Shown here in pieces: positions 8,714 to 17,743 of a stretch of DNA of 64,000 nucleotides (positions are counted from its first letter, which is position 1; every line of letters begins with the position of its first letter). This DNA comes from Anaerolinea sp. (GTDB lineage: Bacteria; Chloroflexota; Anaerolineae; Anaerolineales; Anaerolineaceae), in contig DYEC01000001.1 in the NCBI GenBank assembly GCA_020725865.1, positions 228,877-292,876 of the forward strand. Direction: 5' to 3'. The notes below the pieces were generated by a model, which did not search any database, was not told where the DNA came from, and saw only the letters and a list, made by a program, of their open reading frames with translations. Both the position numbers and the translations under genes were made by a program.

Positions 8714-8926
8714 ATGCTGCCCGATCTGAAGCTTGGTGATCTGGTGCGCTTACGAAAACCGCATCCCTGTGGTGGCTACGAGTGGAAAGTCATTCGTCTG
8801 GGGGCAGATATTGGTTTGGAATGTCGCATATGCGGTAGGCGAGTGCTTTTAACACGACGAGAGCTAGCGCGCCGTCTGAAAACAGTGTTTCTTTCTAGCA
8901 ATGCTGGCAGTGATACGCAAAAATAG
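8714..8926 (+). CDS. DUF951 family protein
   Basis: This is a 70-residue basic protein with the DUF951 signature: [17 protein letters not shown], then W, then [17 protein letters not shown]. Cys19, Cys37 and Cys40, perhaps with a His, could bind zinc. The family is found in Firmicutes and Chloroflexota, often near chromosome-partitioning or translation genes; its function is unknown. The ATG at 8714 is chosen because it starts the conserved domain and follows TATAAT by 6 nt. The longer open frame upstream is non-coding divergent promoter sequence. Confidence 0.85.
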   Translation: MLPDLKLGDLVRLRKPHPCGGYEWKVIRLGADIGLECRICGRRVLLTRRELARRLKTVFLSSNAGSDTQK

Positions 8927-8947
8927 GGCAGGCAGGTTTCTGCGAAG

Positions 8948-8953
8948 TATAAT
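8948..8953 (+). promoter_or_regulatory. -10 box of tsaE
   Basis: TATAAT ends 6 nt before the tsaE ATG at 8960, the same spacing as at the DUF951 gene just upstream. No Shine-Dalgarno sequence is present. A leaderless start is likely. Confidence 0.55.
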
Positions 8954-8959
8954 TCAGTC

Positions 8960-9454
8960 ATGCCGATTTTTGATCCTCAGGTTTTAGAGTTTATTAGTCG
9001 TAGCCCGGAGCAAACGCGACGGTTAGGCTTTAGGCTGGGTTCTCTTTTGCAACCTGGTGATCTAGTCTGTCTCTCTGGGGATTTGGGAACGGGAAAAACA
9101 ACGATGGTGCAGGGAATCGCTCAAGGATGGGGCTCCTTGGATGTAGTATCCAGTCCGACGTTTGTTCTGGTGAACACATATCGTAAACCGGATGGACGGG
9201 TTCTACATCATCTGGATGCCTATCGTCTGCGGGACGCATTCGAGGCTGAAGATTTGGATATTTGTTCGATGATGGAAACTGGAGCACTGGTGGTAGAATG
9301 GCCTGAACGCATTCAGGCTGCATTGGACCCTCAACGTTTGTGGATCCAATTTACTTGGCTGGCGGATGAACAGCGCGGCATGGTGTTTAAACCACAAGGA
9401 GAGCGATACGTGTATCTAATCACAGAATTCCGCCGTCGGACATTTGGAGGTTAG
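8960..9454 (+). CDS. tsaE: tRNA t6A biosynthesis ATPase TsaE
   Basis: TsaE is the P-loop ATPase that works with TsaB and TsaD to make N6-threonylcarbamoyladenosine at position 37 of ANN-decoding tRNAs. The 164-residue protein has Walker A SGDLGTGKTT (about 39-48), switch block SSPTFVLVN, the LDAYRL motif and the VVEWPER block. Length is normal. The tsaB start lies 3 nt after its stop, and rimI follows, which is a common t6A operon order. tsaD is not in this window. Confidence 0.96.
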   Translation: MPIFDPQVLEFISRSPEQTRRLGFRLGSLLQPGDLVCLSGDLGTGKTTMVQGIAQGWGSLDVVSSPTFVLVNTYRKPDGRVLHHLDAYRLRDAFEAEDLDICSMMETGALVVEWPERIQAALDPQRLWIQFTWLADEQRGMVFKPQGERYVYLITEFRRRTFGG

Positions 9455-9456
9455 CT

Positions 9457-10125
9457 GTGCTGCTGGCTGTGGATACCTCGACGCAGTGGATGGGTCTGGC
9501 ATTGTATGATGAAGCCGGCGTGTTCGGCGAGATGGTCTGGCGGACGCGAAGCCACCACACGGTGGAGTTATCCCCTTCCATTGCTGAGTTATTAAAGCGC
9601 TGTGGAGTGGCTCCGCATGACCTGAGGGCATTGGGCGTTGCGCTTGGTCCTGGCTCATTCACCAGCCTGCGCATTGGGCTTGCTGTGGTTAAGGGGTTGG
9701 GGATGGCACTGCATATCCCCGTGATCGGTATTCCGACACTAGATATTCTTGTAGCTGCACAGCCCGTGCAAGACTTACCGCTGGCGGCTGTACTTCATGC
9801 TGGGCGTGGGCGTTTGGCAGTTGGCTGGTATCTGGCTGTGGACGGCGGCTGGCAGTTACAGGAGGGTCCGCAGGTAATGAGTGTTGAGGAACTTGCCAGG
9901 CAGATTCGCAAACCCACACTGGTTTGTGGTGAACTGGATAGAGAAAGTCGTCAATTGCTTGGGCGAAAATACAGAAACGTCATTCTGGCTTCCCCTGCCA
10001 GTGCACTACGCAGACCCGCCTACCTGGCTGAACTGGCATGGAAACACTGGCGGGCCGGCAAAGCAGATGATGTTGCCTCTCTATCACCGATTTATTTGCA
10101 TATTGCGGAATCTTCGTTGGGATAA
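9457..10125 (+). CDS. tsaB: tRNA t6A biosynthesis protein TsaB
   Basis: TsaB is the inactive Kae1/ASKHA-fold partner that pairs with TsaD and TsaE. The 222-residue protein begins LLAVDTSTQWMGLAL and carries GVALGPGSFTSLRIGL followed by KGLGMAL, the family signature. Translation starts at a GTG with GGAGG about 8 nt upstream, itself inside the tsaE 3' end. It is the second gene of the tsaE-tsaB-rimI-udg run. Confidence 0.95.
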   Translation: MLLAVDTSTQWMGLALYDEAGVFGEMVWRTRSHHTVELSPSIAELLKRCGVAPHDLRALGVALGPGSFTSLRIGLAVVKGLGMALHIPVIGIPTLDILVAAQPVQDLPLAAVLHAGRGRLAVGWYLAVDGGWQLQEGPQVMSVEELARQIRKPTLVCGELDRESRQLLGRKYRNVILASPASALRRPAYLAELAWKHWRAGKADDVASLSPIYLHIAESSLG

Positions 10126-10129
10126 GAAA

Positions 10130-10642
10130 ATGCCAGCCATACAAGAATTGTTTGTTCGCCGGATGGAAGAGAAGGATATCCCACATGCATGTGCCATTGA
10201 TATCGCTTCTTCTGCTTTACCCTGGAGTGAGCACTCCTTACGGTTTGAGCTGAATCAGAATCCGGCTGCTCGCCTGTGGGTGGCAGAAATGGCGGATGAT
10301 ATGGGCGAAGCGCGTGTGGTTGGTTTGCTAGTTTTGTGGATCATTGTGGATGAAGTGCATATTGCCAATATCGCTGTACATCCAGATTTTCGCCGGCGTC
10401 GCATTGGTCAGAGGCTACTTGCGAAAGGGTTATTGTCTGCAAGCGAAGAAGGGGCGCGTTCGGTCTTCTTGGAAGTCAGGCGTGGGAATCTGGCGGCGCA
10501 ATCTTTATACCGACGGTTTGGTTTTATCGAAACGGGAATACGTCCTCGTTACTACCGAGATAACCGCGAAGATGCAGTGCTGATGAGTTTGGAGAGCTTG
10601 CAACCCGATCTCTTACACAAATGGGAACAAGATACGTTGTGA
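10130..10642 (+). CDS. rimI: Ribosomal-protein-alanine N-acetyltransferase RimI
   Basis: This 170-residue GNAT enzyme is predicted to acetylate the N-terminal alanine of S18. It shows the acetyl-CoA-binding motif A, IAVHPDFRRRRIGQRLL, the EVRRGNLAAQSLYRRFGF block and the C-terminal RPRYYRDNREDAVLM, all typical of RimI. The ATG at 10130 lies 4 nt after the tsaB stop. A larger open frame upstream overlaps tsaB and is not used. Linkage to tsaB is common in bacteria. Confidence 0.93.
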   Translation: MPAIQELFVRRMEEKDIPHACAIDIASSALPWSEHSLRFELNQNPAARLWVAEMADDMGEARVVGLLVLWIIVDEVHIANIAVHPDFRRRRIGQRLLAKGLLSASEEGARSVFLEVRRGNLAAQSLYRRFGFIETGIRPRYYRDNREDAVLMSLESLQPDLLHKWEQDTL

Positions 10643-10664
10643 ACCGTTACAGGAGCCTGTGGAG

Positions 10665-11324
10665 ATGGAAGCTGATAAAGTATTAGAGGAAATTGCCCGC
10701 CAAGTGGTGGTCTGCACCCGATGCATGTTGCATCACTCACGTAAAAACGGTGTTCCGGGTGAGGGACCAGCGAACGCGGAGATCATGCTGATTGGTGAAG
10801 GTCCAGGTTTTTATGAAAATGAACAGGGGCGTCCATTTGTGGGTGCAGCAGGCAAATACCTGGATGAGCTGTTGCAAAAGGCAGGTCTCAGACGCTCTGA
10901 TGTATTTATTACCAATGTGGTCAAGTGCCGACCGCCAGGAAATCGAGATCCATTGCCAGAAGAGCTTGCTGCGTGCAGTGATTTTTTGGAGCGGCAAATT
11001 GAGGTTATCAATCCGCGCATCATTATCACATTAGGGCGGTATTCGATGGCGCGCTTCTTCCCCAATGTCCGTATCAGCGATGTTCATGGTCAGGCACGCT
11101 GGGTGAGGGGACGGATGGTTATCGCTATGTATCATCCGGCTGCGGCACTTCATCAGCCTTCCTTGAAGCTCGCGGTCGAGCGTGATTTTGCCCGTCTGGC
11201 AGATTACATTCAACAAGCACGTCAATCGCCACAGGTTGCGGCGAAAACCGAAGTCTCCCCTGAGCGGGTTTCTGAGGATAATAAACCCGAAGACAATGCA
11301 CCGATGCAGTTGAGTTTGTTTTAA
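10665..11324 (+). CDS. Family 4 uracil-DNA glycosylase
   Basis: It removes uracil from DNA as the first step of base-excision repair. The 219-residue protein has four cysteines placed for the [4Fe-4S] cluster of family 4: Cys17 and Cys20 (CTRC), then one in VVKCRPPGNRDP and one in EELAACSDF. The active-site block GEGPGFYENEQGRPFVG and the late MYHPAAALH motif are present. A Glu-rich, Pro-rich tail ends QLSLF, which resembles a beta-clamp-binding peptide, although that is inference. The ATG at 10665 is preferred over a GTG 6 nt earlier because AGGAG is then at a 9-nt distance. Confidence 0.92.
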   Translation: MEADKVLEEIARQVVVCTRCMLHHSRKNGVPGEGPANAEIMLIGEGPGFYENEQGRPFVGAAGKYLDELLQKAGLRRSDVFITNVVKCRPPGNRDPLPEELAACSDFLERQIEVINPRIIITLGRYSMARFFPNVRISDVHGQARWVRGRMVIAMYHPAAALHQPSLKLAVERDFARLADYIQQARQSPQVAAKTEVSPERVSEDNKPEDNAPMQLSLF

Positions 11325-11348
11325 TCTTTATTACAAAGAGAGGTATGT

Positions 11349-12677
11349 ATGGCGGATAAACCATTTAATGTATTGATGAGCCGTTTGAATGACCACAGCG
11401 CCCGGGTGTCAATTTTAGGGCTGGGATATGTTGGTTTGCCACTGGCGGTTGTGTTTGCTGAAGCAGGTTTCAAAGTGGTTGGCATTGATCCAGTGGCAGA
11501 GAAAGTGGCAATGATCAATCGCGGCGAGAGTTATATTCTAGATGTTCCATCCGAACAGGTACAACGTCTGGTAGATAAAGGGCTACTGCGTGCCAGTACT
11601 GATTTTAGCGAACTGCAATTTGCGGATGCGGTCAGCATTTGTGTGCCGACCCCCTTACGAAAAACAGGCGACCCCGATCTTTCATTCATTGTCTCCGCCA
11701 CTGAGGCGCTTGCGCCATACATGCACTCGGGGATGGTTATTGTACTTGAATCCAGCACTTACCCCGGGACGACACGTGAAATGCTATTGCCCAGACTGGA
11801 AAGCTGTTGCGGCTTGAAGGTCGGCGAGGACTTTTTTCTTGCTTTTTCGCCAGAACGGGTGGATCCGGGACGCAAAGACTGGACGACATATAACACGCCG
11901 AAAGTCGTGGGTGGAATTACCCCGGCGTGCTGTGAAGTTTCAGCTACCTGGTACGCTCAGGCAGTGAAAACGGTGGTGCCAGTCAGCTCAACCGAAGTGG
12001 CTGAGATGGCAAAACTGCTCGAAAACACGTTCCGTATGATCAATATCGGTCTGGTCAACGAACTAGCGATCATGTGCGACCGTTTGGGGGTGGACGTCTG
12101 GGAAGTGATTGAAGCGGCGGCTACCAAACCTTTTGGGTTCATGAAGTTTACTCCCGGTCCGGGTTTAGGTGGACATTGTATCCCGATTGATCCGCTCTAT
12201 CTTTCCTGGAAATTGAAATCCTTAAACTATAACGCGCGCTTTATCGAGCTGGCTTCTGAAATCAATACCAATATGCCGCGTTTTGCCGTTGGGAAAGTAC
12301 AGGATGCTCTGAACGATCATGGAAAGCCAGTAAAGGGCAGCCGAATTCTGGTTTTAGGTGCGGCATATAAGGCTGATATTGACGATATTCGAGAGTCGCC
12401 CGCGCTGGATGTGATTGGTTTACTGATGAAGAAAGGAGCCCAGATAAGTTATCACGATCCTTATATCAGGCATATCGAACACGAATATGAAGGATGGCAT
12501 TTGTCCTGTGTTGATAATTTAGTCGAAGCTGTGCGAGAGGCGGATTGTGTGGTGATTGTGACCAATCATTCGGCATATGATTATGGAATGATTTTGGAAA
12601 ATGCACAACTAATTGTTGATACCCGCAATGCTCTTGGCAAACTAGCAAAGAATCATCCAAAGGTGGTAAAGCTCTAA
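11349..12677 (+). CDS. Nucleotide-sugar dehydrogenase (UDP-GlcNAc/UDP-Glc type), WbpA-like
   Basis: This 442-residue enzyme should oxidise the C6 hydroxyl of a UDP-sugar to a carboxylate in two NAD+-dependent steps. It has the Rossmann motif GLGYVG (24-29), the PTPLRKTGDPDL block, STYPGTT, FSPERVDPG and the catalytic cysteine in GPGLGGHCIPIDP. A C-terminal UDP-binding domain has LGAAYKADIDDIRESPAL. RESP and the insert pattern fit the WbpA/WecC group better than UDP-glucose dehydrogenase, but the substrate is not certain. It overlaps the next epimerase gene by one base (TAATG), so a UDP-uronate is probably passed to that epimerase. Confidence 0.9.
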   Translation: MADKPFNVLMSRLNDHSARVSILGLGYVGLPLAVVFAEAGFKVVGIDPVAEKVAMINRGESYILDVPSEQVQRLVDKGLLRASTDFSELQFADAVSICVPTPLRKTGDPDLSFIVSATEALAPYMHSGMVIVLESSTYPGTTREMLLPRLESCCGLKVGEDFFLAFSPERVDPGRKDWTTYNTPKVVGGITPACCEVSATWYAQAVKTVVPVSSTEVAEMAKLLENTFRMINIGLVNELAIMCDRLGVDVWEVIEAAATKPFGFMKFTPGPGLGGHCIPIDPLYLSWKLKSLNYNARFIELASEINTNMPRFAVGKVQDALNDHGKPVKGSRILVLGAAYKADIDDIRESPALDVIGLLMKKGAQISYHDPYIRHIEHEYEGWHLSCVDNLVEAVREADCVVIVTNHSAYDYGMILENAQLIVDTRNALGKLAKNHPKVVKL

Positions 12678-13654
12678 TGGCGAAATACCTCGTCACCGGC
12701 GCGGCGGGCTTTATAGCCTATCATACCTGTAAGTTTCTTCTGGCAGATGGGCATACGGTCGTCGGCATAGATAACATGAATGACGCTTACGACGTGCGTC
12801 TAAAACACTGGCGTGCTGAACAACTCAAGCTGCACCCCCATTTTCATTTCTTCAAGCAGGATGTTTGTAATTTCCCGGCATTGGAAAGGCTGATCGCTGA
12901 GCATGGGCCTTTTGACGCGGTGATCAATCTAGCAGCGCGTGCAGGTGTGCGCGCCAGCGTTGAGAATCCCTGGGCATTTGTGGAAACCAATATGACCGGA
13001 ACATTGAACTTGTTGGAGATTTGCCGCCGAAACCAGATTCCCAAGTTTATTCTGGCTTCGACCTCCAGTATATACGGCAAGGACGCGCCATTACCAACAC
13101 CAGAGGATGCAGACAGCAGCAAGCCGTTACAGCCTTATGCTGCGAGCAAAAAAGGTGCTGAGGCAATGTGTCATGCCTATCATTACCTTTATGATATTGA
13201 TATAACAGTGGTGCGGTATTTTACCGTTTATGGTCCTGCCGGCCGTCCAGATATGGTGATGTTCCGTTTTGCGCAATGGATTGCTGAAGGTCGCACGGTG
13301 AGGTTGAACGGTAACGGAGAGCAATCTCGCGGGTTCACTTATGTGGATGACATTGCACGCGGCACGATTTCAGCCCTTAGACCGCTGGGGTATGAGATAA
13401 TCAATCTCGGTGGCCACGAAACGATTACCATCAATGAAATGATTGCCATACTGGAAGAACTCATTGGGCGAAAGGCACAGGTGGAATATTACCCGTTTCA
13501 CAAGGCGGACATGCTGGCAAACTGGGCGGATGTGTCCAAAGCCCGGCGTCTGCTTGACTGGGAGCCTCAGGTATCATTGAGGGAGGGAATGCGCCGTTTG
13601 GTTGACTGGTATCAGGCAGAGAGGGGTTGGGCAAGTCAGATTCTTACTCCATGA
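12677..13654 (+). CDS. NAD-dependent nucleotide-sugar epimerase (UDP-glucuronate epimerase-like)
   Basis: This is a 325-residue extended short-chain dehydrogenase. It has the cofactor motif TGAAGFIAYHTC (about 7-18), the ASTSSIYG strand and the catalytic Tyr-x3-Lys in PYAASKKGAEA. The RYFTVYGPAGRPDM and NLGGHETITI blocks are typical of UDP-glucuronate 4-epimerases, which make UDP-galacturonate. Given the upstream dehydrogenase, the substrate may be UDP-GlcA or UDP-GlcNAcA. It is translationally coupled to the genes on both sides. Confidence 0.88.
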   Translation: MAKYLVTGAAGFIAYHTCKFLLADGHTVVGIDNMNDAYDVRLKHWRAEQLKLHPHFHFFKQDVCNFPALERLIAEHGPFDAVINLAARAGVRASVENPWAFVETNMTGTLNLLEICRRNQIPKFILASTSSIYGKDAPLPTPEDADSSKPLQPYAASKKGAEAMCHAYHYLYDIDITVVRYFTVYGPAGRPDMVMFRFAQWIAEGRTVRLNGNGEQSRGFTYVDDIARGTISALRPLGYEIINLGGHETITINEMIAILEELIGRKAQVEYYPFHKADMLANWADVSKARRLLDWEPQVSLREGMRRLVDWYQAERGWASQILTP

Positions 13655-14982
13655 GTCTTTCGGTGAAGTGGTTACAGGATAAAGTGCTGGTGCGGGTGAT
13701 CCGGAATACAGGATACCTGTTTAGCAGTCAGAGTATCGGTATGATCTTAAGCACGCTCCAGGGTATTCTTGCGGCGGTGCTTTTAGGTCCGTCTAGTTAT
13801 GGCGCGCTTGGGGTGATTATTCTATTTGCTTCCAGTGTTAACCGCTTGCTCTCGTTTCGTATGGGTGAGGTGGTGGTCAAATACGCTGGTCAGGCACTGG
13901 CGCTGGGGCAAAGGGAGCGCGCGGCAGCGGTAATCAAAGCTGCTGGGTTGACTGAGGCTGTTACATCTGTGGTGGCTTATGGTTTGCTGGTGTTGCTCTC
14001 GCCTCTGGCAGCAGTTTATATTGTCAAAGACCCTGCAGCAACAACATGGATAATCTTTTATGGTCTGGCTTTGCTGGCAAACCTAATGACTGAAACTGCC
14101 AGCGCCGTGCTGCAAATTAGTGATCATTTCCGCATTCAGGCGCTGATCAACCTGATTTCAAGCGCGTTGACGGCCGGCTTGATTCTGCTTGCTTTTATTC
14201 TGCATGGCGGTGTGGAAGCTGTTTTGATAGCGTATTTGCTCGGTAAACTGGTGTCGGGAGTTGGACCGATGCTGGCTGCTTATAGAAGGCTGGAACCATT
14301 GTTGGGAGAGGGCTGGCTGAACACGCCGTTAAACCTGCTCCATGATCGCACAGCAATCGCCCGTTTTGCCATCAGTACAAATCTGAGCGGAACAATAAAT
14401 CTAGTGATCCGCGATAGCGAAGTGCTGTGGGTGGGTTTTTTCTTAAGTACTCTGCAGGCTGGTTATTTCAAATTTGCTCTGGCAGTGATGAATATTGTGC
14501 TGATGCCGATCAATCCGTTTATTGCTACCACCTTTCCGGAAATCAGCCGCTCGGTCGCAGAAAAGAAATGGAGTGTGCTACAAACCCTGTTGAAGCGCAC
14601 TTCATGGATTGCCTTTATCTGGACAATGAGCGCTGTGGTAGGATTGATGCTTCTGGGACAGCCGTTCTTAATCTGGCTTAAGGGTGGCGCCTATCTGCCT
14701 TCCTATCCAGCTATTTTAATTTTGGTGGCGGGTTATGGTTTTGCCAACATCTTTTTCTGGAATCGCCCGCTTTTGCTGGCATTTGGCAGGCCGAATTTTC
14801 CCCTGCTGATAACTTTTCTGGTTGGGGTTGTGAAGACTGCCTTGATGTTCATTCTCGTACCGCGTTTTGGTTTTCTTGCGCAAGCGTGGTTGCTTTCTGG
14901 TTACTTTATCCTTTCAGTGGGAATTATCGTCTGGCGCTGCCAGCGCGAGATCAGCCAGGCAAAACTGGGAGGTGATTTGTGA
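13651..14982 (+). CDS. Wzx-like polysaccharide flippase (MOP superfamily)
   Basis: This 443-residue polytopic membrane protein has about 12-14 hydrophobic helices and belongs to the oligosaccharide flippase/PST group. The N-terminal block GYLFSSQSIGMILSTLQGIL and the following LLGPSSYGALGVIILF are typical. It would move lipid-linked repeat units across the membrane. The ATG at 13651 overlaps the epimerase stop (ATGA) and is preferred to a TTG 24 nt earlier. The next gene overlaps its stop in turn. Confidence 0.88.
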   Translation: MSLSVKWLQDKVLVRVIRNTGYLFSSQSIGMILSTLQGILAAVLLGPSSYGALGVIILFASSVNRLLSFRMGEVVVKYAGQALALGQRERAAAVIKAAGLTEAVTSVVAYGLLVLLSPLAAVYIVKDPAATTWIIFYGLALLANLMTETASAVLQISDHFRIQALINLISSALTAGLILLAFILHGGVEAVLIAYLLGKLVSGVGPMLAAYRRLEPLLGEGWLNTPLNLLHDRTAIARFAISTNLSGTINLVIRDSEVLWVGFFLSTLQAGYFKFALAVMNIVLMPINPFIATTFPEISRSVAEKKWSVLQTLLKRTSWIAFIWTMSAVVGLMLLGQPFLIWLKGGAYLPSYPAILILVAGYGFANIFFWNRPLLLAFGRPNFPLLITFLVGVVKTALMFILVPRFGFLAQAWLLSGYFILSVGIIVWRCQREISQAKLGGDL

Positions 14983-16118
14983 AAATTGCCTGCATTGCTT
15001 CCTCGGCAATTCCTTCTGCGACTGCAAACAGTATTCAGGTGATGAAAGTTTGTCAGGCGTTGAAACAGGTGGGTGGCGCGGTCCGTTTATGGGTTCCAGG
15101 AAAGCACTTTACCGATTGGGTGCAGCTTGCGGATTTTTATGGGTTGACCACGTCTTTTGAAATAGAGTGGGTTAGAGCTAGCCGCTTTTGGAAGCGTTAT
15201 GATCTGGCATGGAAGTCCGTTGAACTGGCGCAGCGTTGGGGGGCTGATATGATCTATACCTGGATGATGCAGAGCGCAGTTCTGGCACTCTGGAGGGGTC
15301 TACCGGTGATTCTGGAATTGCATGATCGTCCAAGCGGTCGAGTGGGACCATGGCTGTTTCGGGAATTTATTCGTCATCCGGGTCGGAAACGTCTGCTTGT
15401 AATTACGGAAGCTCTGCTCGAACGGGTGCAACAAGAATATCACATGCAATTGCCGCAGGAGTGGGTGCAAATTGCTCCCAATGGAACGGAGTTGGAGCGT
15501 TATGAGAACTTGCCACAGCCTGAAGAAGCCCGCCGCCAGCTAGGATTGCCGCAAATGCCGACGGTGGTATATAGTGGTAGTTTTTATGCCGGGCGGGGAT
15601 TAGATTTATTGCTGCATCTGGCGCGCGATTTTCCATTGGTTATGTTTCTTTGGATTGGTGGACGCCCGCAGGATGTGGCTGGGTGGAAAAAGCGGCTGTC
15701 AGATATGGGGTTGAGGAATGTGCATCTGACCGGGTTTGTGGAAAACAGCCGTTTGCCTTTGTATCAGGCAGCAGGTGATGTGCTTTTGATGCCGTATGAG
15801 CGGTCAATAGCTGGAAGTAGCGGCGGCAATTCAGCCGAGATTTGCAGTCCGATGAAGATGTTTGATTATCTTGCCTGCGGGCGACCCATTCTTGCCAGCG
15901 ACCTGCCAGTTTTTCATGAAGTGCTGAATGAAAACAATGCCGTGTTTTGCCCGCCTCAGGATACCGCTCTCTGGAGCAAAACGCTTGAAGCGCTGCTGGC
16001 AGATGCAGATAGGCGGCAAAGACTGGGCGAACAAGCAAAAGCCGATTCGGCGCGCTACACATGGCGGGAACGCGCCGGGCGTGCACTTGCCGATTTTTTG
16101 ATTAATCTTGATCAATAG
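14979..16118 (+). CDS. Glycosyltransferase family 4 protein
   Basis: This 379-residue GT-B fold enzyme has the C-terminal donor-binding domain from about residue 185 (TVVYSGSFYAGRGLDLLL). LTGFVENSRLPLYQAAGDVLLMPY and the acidic-Gly block SSGGNSAEICSPMKMFDYLACGRPIL are in the usual GT4 order. ILELHDRP near residue 108 fits the acceptor domain. It starts at GTG with GGGAGGTG upstream and overlaps the flippase stop by four bases. Sugar specificity cannot be inferred. Confidence 0.88.
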   Translation: MKIACIASSAIPSATANSIQVMKVCQALKQVGGAVRLWVPGKHFTDWVQLADFYGLTTSFEIEWVRASRFWKRYDLAWKSVELAQRWGADMIYTWMMQSAVLALWRGLPVILELHDRPSGRVGPWLFREFIRHPGRKRLLVITEALLERVQQEYHMQLPQEWVQIAPNGTELERYENLPQPEEARRQLGLPQMPTVVYSGSFYAGRGLDLLLHLARDFPLVMFLWIGGRPQDVAGWKKRLSDMGLRNVHLTGFVENSRLPLYQAAGDVLLMPYERSIAGSSGGNSAEICSPMKMFDYLACGRPILASDLPVFHEVLNENNAVFCPPQDTALWSKTLEALLADADRRQRLGEQAKADSARYTWRERAGRALADFLINLDQ

Positions 16119-16131
16119 AGGTTTGCCTTTA

Positions 16132-17655
16132 ATGAAAGTTGCAAAACGACTGATTTATTCCCTGCTCATTGGTCTGGCAGTCGGGGCGGTAGTGGCTGCG
16201 CTCAGCCCCGGGGTTTTCTGGCGCGGCTGGCTTGCGGCAGGGTTTTTGAGCTGGCTGAGTGCGTTTTTCCTCTGGTCTGTATGGTCATGGGCAGGTGCAG
16301 GAAAAACGCTCGCGTGGATGGTGGCGCTGGCATTCTTGCTGCGGCTGGGGATTGGAATGGCGGTCAGTCTGGCATTACCCGTGTATGGGCATGATGAACC
16401 CACTCAGAAGGCAGGTTATCTTTTCTTTGATGCCTATAAGCGAGACCAGGAATCCTGGGGAATGGTGCTGTCAAAGTCATCTTTTATAGATGCTCTATAT
16501 ATGGAATTTGATACTGATCAATATGGCGGTTTACTGGTGCTGGGCGGGATGGTGTATTCCTATCTCAGCCCGGATGCCCACCGTCCGTTTCTTGTGCTGA
16601 TTCTTGGGGCTTTTACAGCCGCACTTGGTGTGCCGTTTTTCTGGCGTGCGGTCAGACAACGCTGGAACATATCTCTGGCTAATCTGGCGGGGTGGATACT
16701 GGTTTCGTATCCAGACGGTATCTTTTTTGGTGCATCCCAAATGAGAGAGCCGTTTTTGATTGGATTGAGTTGTGTTGCCTTCTGGGCAGTAGTGGAATGG
16801 GCACACAAGAAAAGGGAAGCAATTCTGGCTTTTATGCTCAGTACTGCCGGGATGGCAGTGTTTTCTTCGCGCGTGTTTCTGGCAGTGATGGCTGTGCTGG
16901 CGGTTTGGTTCTGGCTGGAATATTTGTTGCCACGTTCAAAAGCTTGGCGGATTGCTGGCATTTTGGGGCTGATTGTTGCCGGGTTGGGGTTGTTGTTTGT
17001 GATTGGAGATTGGTTGAGGTCTGTGGCTTGGTATGATTTACGGCTGACGGTGCTGGATTCCGGGCGCTGGCAAGAGGCTTTGAATCAGATACAGGGCTGG
17101 ATGAAAACCCCGGTTTTAATTGGTTATGGATTAACCCAGCCTGTTCTGCCGGCAGCAATTGCTTACCCTACAGTATGGATATGGAAGGTGATTGCCATCC
17201 TGCGTGCTGCGGGGTGGTACGCGCTGGCACCCTTTTTACTTTACGCAGTGTACACGTCATTCAAAATTCAGGTACCAGCTGATCGGCGCGTACTGCTCTG
17301 GAGCGCGATCGCAGTTATGATCTGGATAATTGTGTCCTCGGCACGCGCCGGGGGTGATCAGTGGGATAACCCGCGCTACCGTTCCTTGTTTTTGCCTTGG
17401 ATGGCGCTTTTAGCAGCCTGGGCGGTTCAACATGCACTGGCAACGCGTGACCTGTGGTTGGTGCGCTGGCTGCTGGTAGAAGCGATCTTCCTGGCTTATC
17501 TTACCCACTGGTATTTCACGCGGTATTTTCAGTGGAGTGGCCGGATGCCATTCTGGAGAATGATCGCCTGGATTTTAGGGTTAAGTGCACTGGTATTGAG
17601 CAGCGGTTGGCTGTGGGATGCCTGGCGCTGGTGGCGTAAAAGAAGGTCACAGTAA
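16132..17655 (+). CDS. Polytopic membrane protein, GT-C/Wzy-like
   Basis: This 507-residue protein has about 12 membrane helices. A first extracytoplasmic loop after helix 3 carries YGHDEPTQKAGYLFFDAYKRD, reminiscent of the acidic loop motifs of GT-C or GT39 enzymes. Its position between glycosyltransferases and beside a flippase makes it the best candidate for the repeat-unit polymerase, or for a polyprenyl-sugar-dependent transferase. The sequence alone does not decide between them. ATG 16132 has AGAGG about 9 nt upstream; an in-frame TTG overlapping the preceding gene is less likely. Confidence 0.7.
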   Translation: MKVAKRLIYSLLIGLAVGAVVAALSPGVFWRGWLAAGFLSWLSAFFLWSVWSWAGAGKTLAWMVALAFLLRLGIGMAVSLALPVYGHDEPTQKAGYLFFDAYKRDQESWGMVLSKSSFIDALYMEFDTDQYGGLLVLGGMVYSYLSPDAHRPFLVLILGAFTAALGVPFFWRAVRQRWNISLANLAGWILVSYPDGIFFGASQMREPFLIGLSCVAFWAVVEWAHKKREAILAFMLSTAGMAVFSSRVFLAVMAVLAVWFWLEYLLPRSKAWRIAGILGLIVAGLGLLFVIGDWLRSVAWYDLRLTVLDSGRWQEALNQIQGWMKTPVLIGYGLTQPVLPAAIAYPTVWIWKVIAILRAAGWYALAPFLLYAVYTSFKIQVPADRRVLLWSAIAVMIWIIVSSARAGGDQWDNPRYRSLFLPWMALLAAWAVQHALATRDLWLVRWLLVEAIFLAYLTHWYFTRYFQWSGRMPFWRMIAWILGLSALVLSSGWLWDAWRWWRKRRSQ

Positions 17656-17697
17656 GTGGCTGAAACTACATTAAACTGTAGCTTGTGTCTTTTAGGA

Positions 17698-17706
17698 TGT
17701 TATAAT
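17698..17706 (+). promoter_or_regulatory. Extended -10 inside the polysaccharide locus
   Basis: TGTTATAAT lies 37 nt before the GT2 start, in an 88-nt gap, the first real gap in the cluster. No convincing -35 is seen. It may start a second transcript for the two following glycosyltransferases. Confidence 0.45.
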
Positions 17707-17743
17707 TCAGCGCCGAGCGGCTGAAAAAATTGTGGAGATTTCG

